From the NCBI RefSeq assembly GCF_028689305.1, contig NZ_JAQTWM010000001.1, forward strand, positions 16,430 to 80,429: a DNA stretch of 64,000 nt. Reading direction: 5' to 3'. Both the position numbers and the translations under genes were made by a program. Below are positions 8,892 to 19,595 of the stretch, piece by piece (the stretch's first letter is position 1; every line of letters starts with the position of its first letter). The notes under the pieces are model-generated. The model did not search any database, was not told the origin of the DNA, and saw only the letters and a program-made list of their open reading frames with translations. The stretch comes from Rhodoferax sp. GTDB lineage: Bacteria; Pseudomonadota; Gammaproteobacteria; Burkholderiales; Burkholderiaceae_C.

Positions 8892-10496
8892 ATGACAACG
8901 CCCGAATGGCAGGATCGCCGGCGCCTGCTGCAATGGCTCAGCGCCAGCGCCGCCACCCTGTATGTGCCCCGCAGCGCTTGGTGCCAGCCGCGCTGGGCCA
9001 GCAACCCGTTCACACTGGGGGTGGCCAGTGGTTCGCCCACCGCCGACTCGGTGCTGTTGTGGACACGGTTGCATGTACCCGGCATCCCCGCCGCCGGCCT
9101 GGGGGCGCAGCCCATCACGGTGCACTGGGAACTGGCCCATGACGACCAGTTCAAACACTTGGTCCGCCGTGGGCAAGCGATCGCACCGGCCGAGCTGGCA
9201 CATTCGGTCCACGCCGAGGTGGCCGGTCTGGCGCCCGACCGCTGGTATTTTTACCGTTTCATGACCGGTGATTTTGTCAGCCCGGTGGGGCGCACGCGCA
9301 CCTTCCCCAGGCCCGAGGCCGTGGTCCAGCGGCTGCGCCTGGGTTTTGCCTCCTGCCAGAAGTGGGAAGACGGCTACTTCACGGCGTGGCGCCACATGCG
9401 TCAGGAAAACCTGGATCTGGTGATGTTTCTGGGCGACTACCTCTACGAATACCCAGCCAAACGCAGCAAGCTGCGCACCCCGCCGGGCGGCTGGCTGCAC
9501 ACGCTGGACGATTACCGCCAGCGTTATGCCTTGTACAAGGGTGACGCCGATTTGCAGGCCATGCACGCCAGCTGCCCCTGGCTGATGACCTGGGATGACC
9601 ACGAAGTGCAAAACGACTATGCTGGCGTGCACGCCGGACACAGCGCCGCCAAGGACCCGGCGGACCCGGCCCACTTCCTGGCGCGCCGGGCGGCGGCTTA
9701 CCAGGCCTATTACGAACACCAGCCGATCCGCCCGGCAGTGCTCACCCAGGCCATGACCGGCTTGCTGACAGGAGCCGAGATGCGCCTGTATGGCCAGCGG
9801 CCCTACGGCCAACTGGCCAGCTTGTACCTGCTGGACACCCGCCAGTACAAAGACCTGCAGGTCTGCACCAAAGAGGCGACGCTGGGCTCGGGCATGGTCG
9901 ACCCGGCCCGCTGCCCGCAGTGGTTTGAGGCGCGGCGCAGCCTGCTCGGCCTGGAGCAGGAGCGCTGGCTGTCCACCCAGTTCGCCAAGCCGACTTCCGC
10001 CCGCAGCAGCTGGACGGTTTTGGGGCAGTCCACCCTGTTGGGCCAGCGCGACGTCAAGGTCGGTCCCGGACAGCGCTTGTGGAACGATGGCTGGGACGGT
10101 TACCCCGCTGCCCGGCGCCGCCTGACGGATGCGTTGCACCAGCACGCGGTGCCCAACCCGGTGGTGTTGGGCGGTGATGTGCACGCCAACTGGGTTGGCC
10201 ACGTCAAGGCCGACTACGCAGACGCCAACAGCGCCAGCGTGGGGGTGGAGTTCTGCGGCACCAGCATCACCTCACACGCCGGTGATGGCGCCAGAACGGC
10301 CGAGCTGCTGGCCGAGAACCCCCACTTCATCTTTGCCGACGCGCTGCACAGAGGTTACGGGGTAGCGGAATTCACCCCCGCCCAACTGACCACCACCCTG
10401 CGAGTGGTGGATGACGTCACCCATCAGGACAGTCAGATCGACACCCTGGCGCGTTTTGCCGTCCAGTCCGGCCGGCCACTGGTAGAGCGGGTCTGA
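8892..10496 (+). CDS. alkaline phosphatase D family protein (PhoD-like)
   Basis: FTLGVASGSPTADSVLLWTRL, LGDYLYEY, WDDHEVQNDYAG, VLGGDVHANWVG. Confidence 0.9.
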   Translation: MTTPEWQDRRRLLQWLSASAATLYVPRSAWCQPRWASNPFTLGVASGSPTADSVLLWTRLHVPGIPAAGLGAQPITVHWELAHDDQFKHLVRRGQAIAPAELAHSVHAEVAGLAPDRWYFYRFMTGDFVSPVGRTRTFPRPEAVVQRLRLGFASCQKWEDGYFTAWRHMRQENLDLVMFLGDYLYEYPAKRSKLRTPPGGWLHTLDDYRQRYALYKGDADLQAMHASCPWLMTWDDHEVQNDYAGVHAGHSAAKDPADPAHFLARRAAAYQAYYEHQPIRPAVLTQAMTGLLTGAEMRLYGQRPYGQLASLYLLDTRQYKDLQVCTKEATLGSGMVDPARCPQWFEARRSLLGLEQERWLSTQFAKPTSARSSWTVLGQSTLLGQRDVKVGPGQRLWNDGWDGYPAARRRLTDALHQHAVPNPVVLGGDVHANWVGHVKADYADANSASVGVEFCGTSITSHAGDGARTAELLAENPHFIFADALHRGYGVAEFTPAQLTTTLRVVDDVTHQDSQIDTLARFAVQSGRPLVERV

Positions 10497-10507
10497 CGGC
10501 CTGCGGA

Positions 10508-11380
10508 TCACTGTGCGTTTTGCAGCGCGGCGATCCGGTCTTCCAGCGGCGGGTGGGTCGAGAACAGCTGGCCGATGCCGCCGGTGATGCCAAACGCCGC
10601 CACACTCTTGGGCAATTCGCCCGGCTGCATGCCGCCCAGACGGGCCAGGGCGTTGATCATCGGCTGGCGGCGGCCCATCAGCTGGGCGGCTCCGGCATCA
10701 GCACGGAACTCGCGCTGGCGGCTGAACCAGGCCACCACGATGGCGGCGGCAAAACCCAGCACGATGTCGAGCACGATGGTGGTGATCATGTAACCAATGC
10801 CAGGTCCGGAGTTTTCGTTGTCACCCTTGCGCAGGAAGCTGTCCACGGCATAACCAATGACCCGGCTCAGGAACACCACAAAGGTGTTCATCACGCCCTG
10901 GATCAAGGTCATGGTGACCATGTCGCCGTTGGCCACGTGGGCAATTTCATGGCCGATGACAGCCTCAATCTCTTCGTGCGTCATGCCTTGCAACAAGCCG
11001 GTGCTGACCGCCACCAGCGCGGAGTTTTTGAAGGCTCCGGTGGCAAAAGCGTTCGGGTCGCCCTCAAAAATGCCGACCTCGGGCATGGCGATGCCCGCCT
11101 TGTCAGCCAGTTTCTGCACGGTGTTGACGATCCAGGCTTCGTCCGCATTGGCGGGCTGGTTGATGATGCGCACCCCGGAGGTCCACTTGGCCATGGGTTT
11201 GCTGATCAGCAGGGAAATGATGGCACCGCCAAAACCCATCACCAGGGCATAGCCCAGCAAGGCGCCCAGGTTCAGGCCGTTGGCGCTCAGGTAACGGTTG
11301 ACGCCGAGCAGGCTGGCCACAATGCCCAGCACCGTCACCACCAGCACGTTGGTCAGCACAAACAAAATGATGCGTTTCAT
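10508..11380 (-). CDS. htpX: protease HtpX, zinc metalloprotease
   Basis: [28 protein letters not shown]..., [28 protein letters not shown]. Confidence 0.95.
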   Translation of the reverse strand: MKRIILFVLTNVLVVTVLGIVASLLGVNRYLSANGLNLGALLGYALVMGFGGAIISLLISKPMAKWTSGVRIINQPANADEAWIVNTVQKLADKAGIAMPEVGIFEGDPNAFATGAFKNSALVAVSTGLLQGMTHEEIEAVIGHEIAHVANGDMVTMTLIQGVMNTFVVFLSRVIGYAVDSFLRKGDNENSGPGIGYMITTIVLDIVLGFAAAIVVAWFSRQREFRADAGAAQLMGRRQPMINALARLGGMQPGELPKSVAAFGITGGIGQLFSTHPPLEDRIAALQNAQ

Positions 11381-11464
11381 GATTTCCTTTTCAAAACAGG
11401 CGGCTTGGCCGCGAAACAGTGCAAATGGTAGTGGCGAACCCGGCAAATTCAAGCCAAACCGGGT

Positions 11465-12283
11465 TCAATTCCCCACAGCGTCAAGCGATTTGACCGACGC
11501 CGGCGCAACGGTTCTGGCGGCCCGGAACACCGACGGGTCGTCGTAAAAACCCGGAGCCTCATTGCCCGGCCACCAGCCGGGCACCCCCAGCACTGGCAAA
11601 TGCGCAAACGGCTTGGCGGCCAGTTTGTCAGCGCTCAGGTCGGCCGCCACCCAATCGTCCAGACTTGCTACAGAATCCGTAGCTGAAAAGACCCGATAAA
11701 CGTGGGCTGTGATGGGTTTTCTTGGGTAAACCAGTTTTTCCAGCAAGGCGTGGCCAAACAACAGCAAATGGGTTTGTTGCCACAGCGGGCGCAGGTCGAT
11801 GAAGACGCGCCGCCAGTCTTTGGCCACCAGCGCCTGCCACAGGGCCTCGGGGGCGCGCAGCAAGGCGGCGTTTTCGTCAAACAGCGTCAGGGCGTCCCGC
11901 GCCGGACCACGCACCGGCGCGATACCGGTTTGGGCGATCTGGTCCACATGCAACTGGTTGAGCCGGCGCTTGACGCGGGGAAAGTGCAGCCAGGCCAGGC
12001 CATTGAAAAAGTCGTGCAGCCCCTCACGGGTAGGGCACTGGTGGTACTCAAAAATATAACTCTCGTAGGCCACCCCCGCAGGCAGGTCGGACTGCGGCAC
12101 AAAACACACCGGCGCCTGTCCGGCGACCGGCCAGAGCGTTGATCCCACGGCATTGAGCGCCTGCGGTTGTGTTTGGCCAGCCAGCACCCGCTGGGCGGTG
12201 GCCTGCCCCAACCCGCGCCAGGGCACCAGCCACGGCGCGGACCAATCAATGGCATTCAGATCACTGACGAGCGGTGGACTCAA
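11465..12283 (-). CDS. DUF3025-like protein (TTG start likely)
   Basis: DWSAPWLVPWRGLGQ...YESYIFEYHQCPTREGLHDFFNGLAWLHFPRVKRRLNQLH; start placed just after the upstream NYN gene stop. Confidence 0.75.
   Translation of the reverse strand: MSPPLVSDLNAIDWSAPWLVPWRGLGQATAQRVLAGQTQPQALNAVGSTLWPVAGQAPVCFVPQSDLPAGVAYESYIFEYHQCPTREGLHDFFNGLAWLHFPRVKRRLNQLHVDQIAQTGIAPVRGPARDALTLFDENAALLRAPEALWQALVAKDWRRVFIDLRPLWQQTHLLLFGHALLEKLVYPRKPITAHVYRVFSATDSVASLDDWVAADLSADKLAAKPFAHLPVLGVPGWWPGNEAPGFYDDPSVFRAARTVAPASVKSLDAVGN
11665..11719 (+). repeat. dispersed hairpin repeat, degenerate copy 8 (inside DUF3025 CDS)
   Basis: TTGCTACAGAATCCGTAGCTGAAAAGACCCGATAAACGTGGGCTGTGATGGGTTTT aligns with copy 6. Confidence 0.45.
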
Positions 12284-12290
12284 GCGTGGT

Positions 12291-13169
12291 CTACCGCACG
12301 AGGTAGCGTACGGTGTTGGGGTTGACCGCCGGCAGCAGTTCAAAGCGGGCGGGGAATTTTTTGAACAATTTGGGTGAAGCGGCCTTTTTCCCCAGCAGTT
12401 GGGCGGCTCGCAAAGCCTGGGTAACGGCATTGATGTGCTGCGGCTGCCCGGTTTGCAAGGCGGGCACCGCCTGCAAGATGTCTTCCAGCTGGACCGCCGC
12501 CGACACACTCTCTGCGCTGTCGGCGACCACAACCCGCGGCGAGGGCTGTTGAGGCGCCACCGGGTTGACGCTGACTTTTTTGGCGACGGGTGTTTTGCCC
12601 GTTGCTTTTTTGGCACTGGCCTTTTTGGCGGGCGTTGGCGGCGCCGGAACGTCACCCGCAGCGGCTGGTTTGGCAGCCGTTTTTCGGGCGGTAGCCACTC
12701 GTCTGGCCGGGGCCTTGCCCGAGGATTTTGCCGAGCTGGGCTCTGGCAATGCGGGCTCCTGCCCCACCAAAATGACACGGTCGTAAGCGGAGACGGCTTC
12801 GCGGCCCATTTTGCTGCGCTCTGAGACACACACCATGCGGATGCCGCGTTCACGCAGGCGCACCACCAGCGGCACAAAGTCAGCATCACCGGAGCCGATG
12901 ATCAAGGTCTGGGGCGGTGGTGTCCGGCAGGCCAGTTCCATCGCGTCGACGGCCAGCGCCACGTCGGTGGTGTTTTTGGTCAGCGGCAGGTTCACAAAGG
13001 GGCGCACCGCCCAGGCGCGCAAGGTCTCGGCCAGGGCTTTGAGGCTGTCGGCGCTGCCATAGGCGCGGCGCACCGGCATCCGGCCTTCGGTTTCTTCCAG
13101 CACCCGGAACGCCTCGTCCAGCCATGGGCCGGAGTTCAGATTGTCGGCATCCAACAAAAAAACATTCAT
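12291..13169 (-). CDS. NYN-domain (PIN-like) RNase with Ala/Lys-rich linker and OST-HTH-like C-terminus
   Basis: MNVFLLDADNLNSGPWLDEAF, TTDVALAVDAMEL, LIIGSGDADFVPLVVRLRERG; low-complexity AKKASAKKATGKTPVAKK linker. Confidence 0.78.
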   Translation of the reverse strand: MNVFLLDADNLNSGPWLDEAFRVLEETEGRMPVRRAYGSADSLKALAETLRAWAVRPFVNLPLTKNTTDVALAVDAMELACRTPPPQTLIIGSGDADFVPLVVRLRERGIRMVCVSERSKMGREAVSAYDRVILVGQEPALPEPSSAKSSGKAPARRVATARKTAAKPAAAGDVPAPPTPAKKASAKKATGKTPVAKKVSVNPVAPQQPSPRVVVADSAESVSAAVQLEDILQAVPALQTGQPQHINAVTQALRAAQLLGKKAASPKLFKKFPARFELLPAVNPNTVRYLVR

Positions 13170-13212
13170 GGGAACTCCTTGCTGAAATGACCAGCACCAG
13201 CTGGGAAGAGGA

Positions 13213-14247
13213 TCAGCCCGCCACCCGCCAAGCCAGCGCCTCACCGCTGGCCAGCGGCTTGAGCTCGGCCTGACCAAAAGCAAAGCGCTCGGGCGGGGTC
13301 CAGCTTTCACGCTTCAAAGTCAAGGTGCTGGTGTTGCGCGGCAGGCCGTAAAAATCGGCACCGTTGAAGCTGGCAAAGGCTTCGAGCTTGTCCAGCGCAC
13401 CGACCGAATCAAAGGCCTGGGCATAGAGTTCCATGGCGGCGTGGGCGGTGTAACAACCGGCGCAGCCAGTGGCATGCTCCTTGAGGTGCACCGGGTGCGG
13501 CGCGCTGTCGGTGCCCAGGAAAAACTTGGCGCTGCCGCTGGTGGCGGCCCCCAGCAGGGCCTGGCGATGGGTTTCGCGCTTGAGCACCGGCAGGCAGTAG
13601 TAGTGCGGGCGGATGCCGCCGGTGAAGATGGCGTTGCGGTTGTACAGCAGGTGATGCGCGGTGAGGGTGGCGGCCAGAAAGCGGTCGGACTCGCTCACAT
13701 ATTGGGCCGCCTCACGGGTGGTGATGTGCTCAAAGACGATTTTGAGTTCGGGGAAATCGCGCCGTAGCGGGATCAGCTGCTGGTCAATGAACACGGCCTC
13801 GCGGTCAAACAGGTCGATGTCAGGCGAGGTGACTTCACCGTGCACCAGCAGCAGCAGGCCTGCGCGCTGCATGGCTTCGAGTGTTGGGTAGGTCTTACGC
13901 AGGTCGGTCACGCCGGCGTCACTGTTGGTGGTGGCCCCAGCGGGGTAGAGCTTGGCAGCGACCACACCGGCGTCTTTGGCACGCTGGATCTCGTCAGCGG
14001 GCAGGTTGTCGGTGAGGTAGAGCGTCATCAGCGGCTCAAACGCCAGACCCGGCGGCACGGCGGCCTGGATGCGCGCCTTGTAGGCCAACGCCTGCGCGGT
14101 GGTGGTGACCGGCGGGCGCAGGTTGGGCATGATGATGGCGCGCCCGAATTGGGCGGCTGTGTGCGGCACCACGGTGGCCAGTGCGTCGCCATCACGCACA
14201 TGCAGGTGCCAGTCGTCGGGGCGGGTGAGGGTCAGGGTGTGGATCAT
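13213..14247 (-). CDS. pyrC: dihydroorotase
   Basis: [66 protein letters not shown]. Confidence 0.95.
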   Translation of the reverse strand: MIHTLTLTRPDDWHLHVRDGDALATVVPHTAAQFGRAIIMPNLRPPVTTTAQALAYKARIQAAVPPGLAFEPLMTLYLTDNLPADEIQRAKDAGVVAAKLYPAGATTNSDAGVTDLRKTYPTLEAMQRAGLLLLVHGEVTSPDIDLFDREAVFIDQQLIPLRRDFPELKIVFEHITTREAAQYVSESDRFLAATLTAHHLLYNRNAIFTGGIRPHYYCLPVLKRETHRQALLGAATSGSAKFFLGTDSAPHPVHLKEHATGCAGCYTAHAAMELYAQAFDSVGALDKLEAFASFNGADFYGLPRNTSTLTLKRESWTPPERFAFGQAELKPLASGEALAWRVAG

Positions 14248-14284
14248 GTGCGCTATTGTCCCAAAAGCGCGCACCAGTCCCGGC

Positions 14285-15220
14285 TCAGAACGGAACCTGG
14301 TCGCTGGGGTATTTCCAGAAGTCCCTGAGCAGATAGCTGACCGGCATGGCCAAGGCGGTATTGCTGGGCACAATCGGTTTCATGAACCACTTGTCGTAGA
14401 TCTGGAAGATTTCCTTGCTGAAGACCAGCCGGCGCATTTCTTCATCCACCACCTTCTTGAAGTCCGGGTCGTTCTTGGGCAGCATGATGGCCAGCGGCTC
14501 GGTGGTGAGGAACTTGCCGACGACCTTGAGGGCGCCCGGGTTGGGCCGGTTGGCGGCCAAGCCATACAACAACACGTCATCCATGACAAACGCTTCGGCT
14601 TCGCCCTTTTCCACCATCTCTACCGCCTTGGCGTGGTCTGGCGCCTCGACGATGGTGATGTTCATCAAGCGCTCGCGGTTGGCCTGGATCGCCGCCTTCA
14701 GCGGGGTGGTGCCTTTGGTCGACACCAGGCGCTTGCCCTGCAGCTCTTCCATGCGCTGGACCGGACTGTTGGCCTTGACCAGCAAGCGGGCACCGGTGAT
14801 GAAATGCGGCACGGTGAACGCCACCTTTTGCCGCCGTTCGGCATTGTTGGTGGTCGAGCCACATTCCAGGTCCGCCTTGCCCTGCACCACCATGTCGATG
14901 CGGTTGGCCGGGGTCACCTGCAGATAATCAACCGGCAGGTTTTTGAGTTCCAGTTTTTTCTGCACCGCCTGGGCAATCTTCAGGCACAGGTCCACCGCAT
15001 AGCCGATGGGCTTCTTGTTGGCATCCAGGTAGGAAAAGGGAATGGAAGATTCACGGTGGGCAATCACCAGCTTGCCGCCGCCGGCAATGCGCTCCAGCAC
15101 CGGTACCAGCGCAGGCGCCGGTGCTGGCGCCGACGCGGGCGGCTGGGCCTGTGCCAGCACGGCAGGTCCCCAGGCCATCAGACTCATCAGCCACACCCAT
15201 TCCCAACTTGTTCGTTTCAT
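14285..15220 (-). CDS. ABC transporter periplasmic amino-acid-binding protein
   Basis: Signal peptide then [42 protein letters not shown]_bac_3 style. Confidence 0.85.
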   Translation of the reverse strand: MKRTSWEWVWLMSLMAWGPAVLAQAQPPASAPAPAPALVPVLERIAGGGKLVIAHRESSIPFSYLDANKKPIGYAVDLCLKIAQAVQKKLELKNLPVDYLQVTPANRIDMVVQGKADLECGSTTNNAERRQKVAFTVPHFITGARLLVKANSPVQRMEELQGKRLVSTKGTTPLKAAIQANRERLMNITIVEAPDHAKAVEMVEKGEAEAFVMDDVLLYGLAANRPNPGALKVVGKFLTTEPLAIMLPKNDPDFKKVVDEEMRRLVFSKEIFQIYDKWFMKPIVPSNTALAMPVSYLLRDFWKYPSDQVPF

Positions 15221-15339
15221 GCCTGTTCCATTCAAAAATGTTCACGCTCCGGGTGTCGCGTCCTGGTCCACCAGCCCGATCAAAGCAACACTCATGCCGA
15301 TTTCATGATACACGCCCATCATCACCGCTGACACTAGGG

Positions 15340-16308
15340 CTAACGCCCCTGCGCCACCAGGAAGTCCCACAACGCCTGCGCGTTGCTCTTGGGTACACCA
15401 TTGGCCAGGCGTCCCGAGGCACTGGCCGGTTTGAGGGATTCCCGGCTGTTGGGGTGCTCGCGGTAGGCGCGCACGTCCATGACGATGTGCAGGTCCTTGA
15501 GTTCTGGCGGCGCCGCACTGACCAGCCGCTTGGCACGCAACTCCTTTTGCACCGCACTGGTGGGCAAAAACGCAATGCCGTGGCCTTCGAGCGCCATGGC
15601 CTTGAGGCCCTCGGCCATGTCGGTTTCATAAACCCGGTCAAAGTGGATCGGGGCGCTGCAGCGTTTCAGGATCAGCTCCACCATCTGCCCCAGATACGCT
15701 CCCGGTGCGTAACCGAGATATGGCAGGGGTCGCCCGGCCTTGCCTGGCAGTTCATAGAGCGGGTTGCCGTGCACATCAGGCTTGACATACGGCGCCACCA
15801 GCTCCTCCCCCAGGCTGACCATTTCGTAACGGTCCGCATCCAGCTGGTACGGCTGGGACGGGTGATGGTAGGCAATCAGCAAATCACAGCTGCCCTCCAC
15901 CAGGCGCATCACCGCGTCATGCACGTTGAGCGCAATCAGCCGGCTTTTGATCGGGCCAAACTGGTCGCGCAGCCCCGACACCCAGGCCGGGAAAAAGGTG
16001 AATGCCAGGGTGTGCGGCACGGCAAACTCAATCACGTCCTGCGCTGCCGTGGCATGGCCGCGCAGCATGGCGCGGGTGGTTTGCAGCGCCTGCAACACTT
16101 CCAGCGACTGCGCGTAAAGTGTCTCACCCGCCGGGGTCAGCCGGGTCGGGTAACTGCTGCGGTCCACCAGGTCGGAGCCCGCCCACGCCTCCAGCGACTG
16201 GATGCGCCGCGAAAACGCCGGTTGCGTGACGTGACGCAGCTGCGCCGAGCGGCTGAAACTGCGGGTTTCAGCCAGACTGACAAAATCTTCAAGCCATTTG
16301 GTTTCCAT
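15340..16308 (-). CDS. LysR family transcriptional regulator
   Basis: METKWLEDFVSLAETRSFSRSAQLRHVTQPAFSRRIQSLEAWAGSDLVDR. Confidence 0.88.
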   Translation of the reverse strand: METKWLEDFVSLAETRSFSRSAQLRHVTQPAFSRRIQSLEAWAGSDLVDRSSYPTRLTPAGETLYAQSLEVLQALQTTRAMLRGHATAAQDVIEFAVPHTLAFTFFPAWVSGLRDQFGPIKSRLIALNVHDAVMRLVEGSCDLLIAYHHPSQPYQLDADRYEMVSLGEELVAPYVKPDVHGNPLYELPGKAGRPLPYLGYAPGAYLGQMVELILKRCSAPIHFDRVYETDMAEGLKAMALEGHGIAFLPTSAVQKELRAKRLVSAAPPELKDLHIVMDVRAYREHPNSRESLKPASASGRLANGVPKSNAQALWDFLVAQGR

Positions 16309-16393
16309 GCATTCAACCTTGTTGCGCCGAAGCGCCCGGGCGGCGCCAGATCAAGACGCGAATCGCCGCCAGCCGCGCATTATGCGGTGCCCG

Positions 16394-16999
16394 TCAGGCC
16401 CGGATCAATGCCAGATAGGCCTGGCGGGTGTCTGGCGCCACGGCCGCCAGCACCTGCTCATAGGTGGTTTGATGACGCGCCAGCAGCCGGGTCGATGCCA
16501 CGGTTCTGGAGCGACAGAACCAGTGGCAGGTGTGCTGCATCAGCATCAGCTCGGCCATCAGCGTGAAGGCTTTGCGCTTGGGGTCCTGCGGCTGGCCGGC
16601 GCTGGTGGCCTGCGCCAGCGCGTGGGCGTGGATGCCCAGTGCCTTGCGCAGGTCAAAGGTCTGACTTGCCAGCCAGCGGCTGGCATACGGCAGGGCCAGC
16701 GCCAACTTGCTGACACGGGTCTGCGCCTCATCCACCTTGGCAAAGTCCAAGGTGAAGGCGTTGAACTGCCCGGACAACTCGGTTTCGGCGCTGGACAACA
16801 TGCTCCAGATCGCGGCCTGGCGGGCCGGGTCGGACTCACCAAGCGCCCGCATGTACCCCTGCATCAGGTTTTCCATCAGCTTTTCGATACGGTAGCGGCT
16901 CAGATAACTGCCCAGCAGGGTGATACGGTCGCGCTGGTCACGCCGGTTCAGCAGGTACACACCAAAGAGCAGCAGGGGCAGAAGGGTCAATAAATCCAT
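16394..16999 (-). CDS. hypothetical protein with N-terminal TM segment
   Basis: MDLLTLLPLLLFGVYLLNRRDQRDRITLLGSYL...; uninterrupted ORF between annotated genes. Confidence 0.55.
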   Translation of the reverse strand: MDLLTLLPLLLFGVYLLNRRDQRDRITLLGSYLSRYRIEKLMENLMQGYMRALGESDPARQAAIWSMLSSAETELSGQFNAFTLDFAKVDEAQTRVSKLALALPYASRWLASQTFDLRKALGIHAHALAQATSAGQPQDPKRKAFTLMAELMLMQHTCHWFCRSRTVASTRLLARHQTTYEQVLAAVAPDTRQAYLALIRA

Positions 17000-17088
17000 G
17001 GACAAGGGTGGCAAGCGTTTGAGCGTTGGACGCAGTGTAGGTCACAGCCATAGGCCAGCGGGATGGGGCATTGGGTCAATTCATCGAT

Positions 17089-17150
17089 ATTTGCTATACT
17101 AATGATAGCTAACAAGGCATATTATTTCCGGGCTAGAGGTCAATTTCATC
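17089..17150 (+). repeat. dispersed hairpin repeat, copy 3
   Basis: TTTGCTATACTAATGATAGCTAACAAGGCATATTATTTCCGGGCTAGAGGTCAATTTCAT. Confidence 0.7.
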
Positions 17151-17206
17151 CATCAACCGGGGCCACCTGAAGGTGGCCGTTTGCACCAGTCCTCCCGGCT
17201 GGACGG

Positions 17207-17704
17207 TCAATCTGGCGCGGCCCGGTATTCAAACCGCTGCTCGTTGACCTCAACCCCCCATTGCCTGCCGCGCTGCTGCAGCGCCAGCCGGAAACCGGCC
17301 TTCTCATAGAGGTGGCGGGCGGCATCAAGGCCCTCAAAAGTCCACAAATAGACCCGTAGGTCATGACGCGCGGCACAAAAAGCCATCGCCGCAGTCAACA
17401 AGGCCGTCCCGACCCCGGTTCCACGCAACGCGTCCGACGTGATGAACCAGCGAAGATGCGCGCCGTCCTGCCCAGCATGGGAACCGTCAATGGCAATCGA
17501 CCCGGCGACCTGGCCATCTTGCAGCGCCAGCCAGAGGCCGTCGCGCTCGTCGTCATACCGTTCGCAGAACGCGCACAGCTCGCGTGCCACCTTGGTCTCA
17601 AACGCCAGACCAAACCCCGCCAGATCCCGGTAATAACGCGCGTGCAGCGCCACCACACTGCCGATGGCGCCGGGAATGTAGCCCTTGTGAATGTGCAGAG
17701 ACAT
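17207..17704 (-). CDS. GNAT family N-acetyltransferase
   Basis: LRWFITSDALRGTGVGTALLTAAMAFC...LYEKAGFRLALQQRGRQWG. Confidence 0.82.
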   Translation of the reverse strand: MSLHIHKGYIPGAIGSVVALHARYYRDLAGFGLAFETKVARELCAFCERYDDERDGLWLALQDGQVAGSIAIDGSHAGQDGAHLRWFITSDALRGTGVGTALLTAAMAFCAARHDLRVYLWTFEGLDAARHLYEKAGFRLALQQRGRQWGVEVNEQRFEYRAAPD

Positions 17705-17727
17705 GATCCCATCCGTGAAAAATCAAA

Positions 17728-19557
17728 CTACTCGGCACTCTGCTGCAGCGCCCACATGTCGGCGTAACGCCCGTTGGCGGCCAGCAGTTCGGCATGGGTG
17801 CCGCGCTCCAGGATGCGCCCGGCTTCCATCACCAGAATTTCATGCGCATCCACCACGGTGGACAGGCGGTGGGCGATGACCAGGGTGGTTTTGTTGTGCG
17901 CCACGCTTTGCAGCTCGGCCTGGATGGCGCGTTCGTTGGCCGAGTCCAGCGCGCTGGTGGCTTCGTCAAAAATCAGGATCGGCGGGTTCTTGAGCAGGGT
18001 GCGGGCAATCGCCACCCGTTGTTTTTCGCCACCCGAGAGTTTCAGGCCGCGCTCTCCCACCATGGTGTCATACCCTTTGGGGGTCGCCACGATGAAGTTG
18101 TGGATGTGCGCCGACTTGGCCGCCTCTTGCACTTGTTCGCGGGTCGCACCGGGCTTGCCGTAGGCGATGTTGTATTCGACCGTGTCATTGAACAGCACGG
18201 TGTCTTGCGGCACGATGCCGATGGCTTGCCGCACGCTGGCCTGGGTGACCTGCTTGATGTCTTGCCCGGCGATCAGGATCTGGCCCTGCTGCACGTCGTA
18301 AAAGCGAAACAGCAGGCGTGCCAGCGTGGATTTGCCCGAACCCGATGGCCCGACCACGGCCACGGTCTGGCCAGCCGGGATCTCAAAGCTGATGTCGTGC
18401 AGGATCGGGCGCGCCGGGTCATAGGCAAAACTGACGTGCCTGAAGCTCACGCTGGCCTGGCCCTCCAGCGCCAGCGGCAAGGCACCGGGCAGGTCGGCAA
18501 TCTCGCGCTCACGCTCCATCAGGGTGAACATTTTTTCCAGGTCGGTCAGGCCCTGCTTGATCTCGCGGTACAGCACGCCCAGAAAACCCAGCGGAATGTA
18601 GAGCTGGATCATGAAGGCGTTGACCATCACTAGGTCACCCAGCGTCATGCGGCCATCCACCACGCCTTGCGTGGCGCGCCACAACATGGCCACCAAGCCA
18701 GCGGCAATGATGAGCTGCTGGCCAGTGTTGAGCACGCTCAGCGTGGTCTGGCTTTTCAGCGCGGCCTTGCGGTAGCGTTCCAGGTTGTCGTCGTAGCGCC
18801 GGGCCTCAAACTCTTCGTTGTTGAAGTATTTGACGGTCTCAAAATTCAGCAGCGAGTCGATGGCCCGGCTGTGCGCCGTGGAGTCGAGTTCGTTCATCTG
18901 CTTTCTGAACTGCGTGCGCCATTCCGTCACAACAATGGTGAAGATGATGTAGAGCACCAGCGCGGTGATGGTGATCCAGGCAAACCACAGGTCGAACTTG
19001 ACCGCCAGCACCCCCAGCACCAGCGCCACTTCGATCAGGGTGGGGAAAATGCTGTAGAGCGAATAGCTGATGAGTGAATGCACGGCGCGGGTGCCGCGCT
19101 CGATGTCACGCGTCATGCCGCCGGTCTGGCGCTCCAGGTGAAAACGCAGGCTCAGCGCATGCAGATGGCGAAACACCTGCAGGCTGATCGAACGGGCCGC
19201 ACCCTCGGTGGCCTTGGCAAAGATCAACTCGCGCAGCTCGGCAAACAGCGTGGTGGACAGGCGCAGCAGGCCATAGGCCAGCAACAGCCCGAGCGGCACC
19301 ACCAGCAGTGCCTGCGCCCCCAGGCCGGCCTTGGGTGTCATGGTGTCCACCAGTTCCTTGAGCAGCAGTGGCACGCCCACATTGGCCAGTTTGGCCCCCA
19401 CCATAAAGGCCAGTGCGGACATCACCCGCCACTTGTATTGCCACAGGTACGGAAACAGGCGCTGCAGCGTGGCCCAGTCGGAGCGCTGGGGAGCGGTGCT
19501 GTCAGTGGCTGAAACAGGCGGTGTTCCGCGGTGAGAGGCGGATGAATGACGGCTCAT
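17728..19557 (-). CDS. ABC transporter permease/ATP-binding protein, Atm1/HMT-like
   Basis: Walker A GPSGSGKS, signature LSGGEKQRVAIART, Walker B ILIFDEATSALD, plus LISYSLYSIFPTLIEVALV TM region. Confidence 0.9.
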   Translation of the reverse strand: MSRHSSASHRGTPPVSATDSTAPQRSDWATLQRLFPYLWQYKWRVMSALAFMVGAKLANVGVPLLLKELVDTMTPKAGLGAQALLVVPLGLLLAYGLLRLSTTLFAELRELIFAKATEGAARSISLQVFRHLHALSLRFHLERQTGGMTRDIERGTRAVHSLISYSLYSIFPTLIEVALVLGVLAVKFDLWFAWITITALVLYIIFTIVVTEWRTQFRKQMNELDSTAHSRAIDSLLNFETVKYFNNEEFEARRYDDNLERYRKAALKSQTTLSVLNTGQQLIIAAGLVAMLWRATQGVVDGRMTLGDLVMVNAFMIQLYIPLGFLGVLYREIKQGLTDLEKMFTLMEREREIADLPGALPLALEGQASVSFRHVSFAYDPARPILHDISFEIPAGQTVAVVGPSGSGKSTLARLLFRFYDVQQGQILIAGQDIKQVTQASVRQAIGIVPQDTVLFNDTVEYNIAYGKPGATREQVQEAAKSAHIHNFIVATPKGYDTMVGERGLKLSGGEKQRVAIARTLLKNPPILIFDEATSALDSANERAIQAELQSVAHNKTTLVIAHRLSTVVDAHEILVMEAGRILERGTHAELLAANGRYADMWALQQSAE

Positions 19558-19595
19558 GGAGGACAATCGAAAGAAATAACCTGAGGATTGTGCCC

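Noticed and set aside
12284-12889. N-terminal extension of the DUF3025 ORF (11465..12889)
   Set aside because: It is an out-of-frame read-through of the upstream NYN gene with compositionally odd residues; start placed at TTG 12283
17161-17178. GGCCACCT-GA-AGGTGGCC hairpin as terminator
   Set aside because: No U-tract on either strand after the stem; could be a structured element but not supported as an intrinsic terminator
18667-19512. Antisense ORFs opposite the Atm1-like transporter
   Set aside because: Shadow ORFs in GC-rich DNA; His/Gln-rich with no recognisable domain
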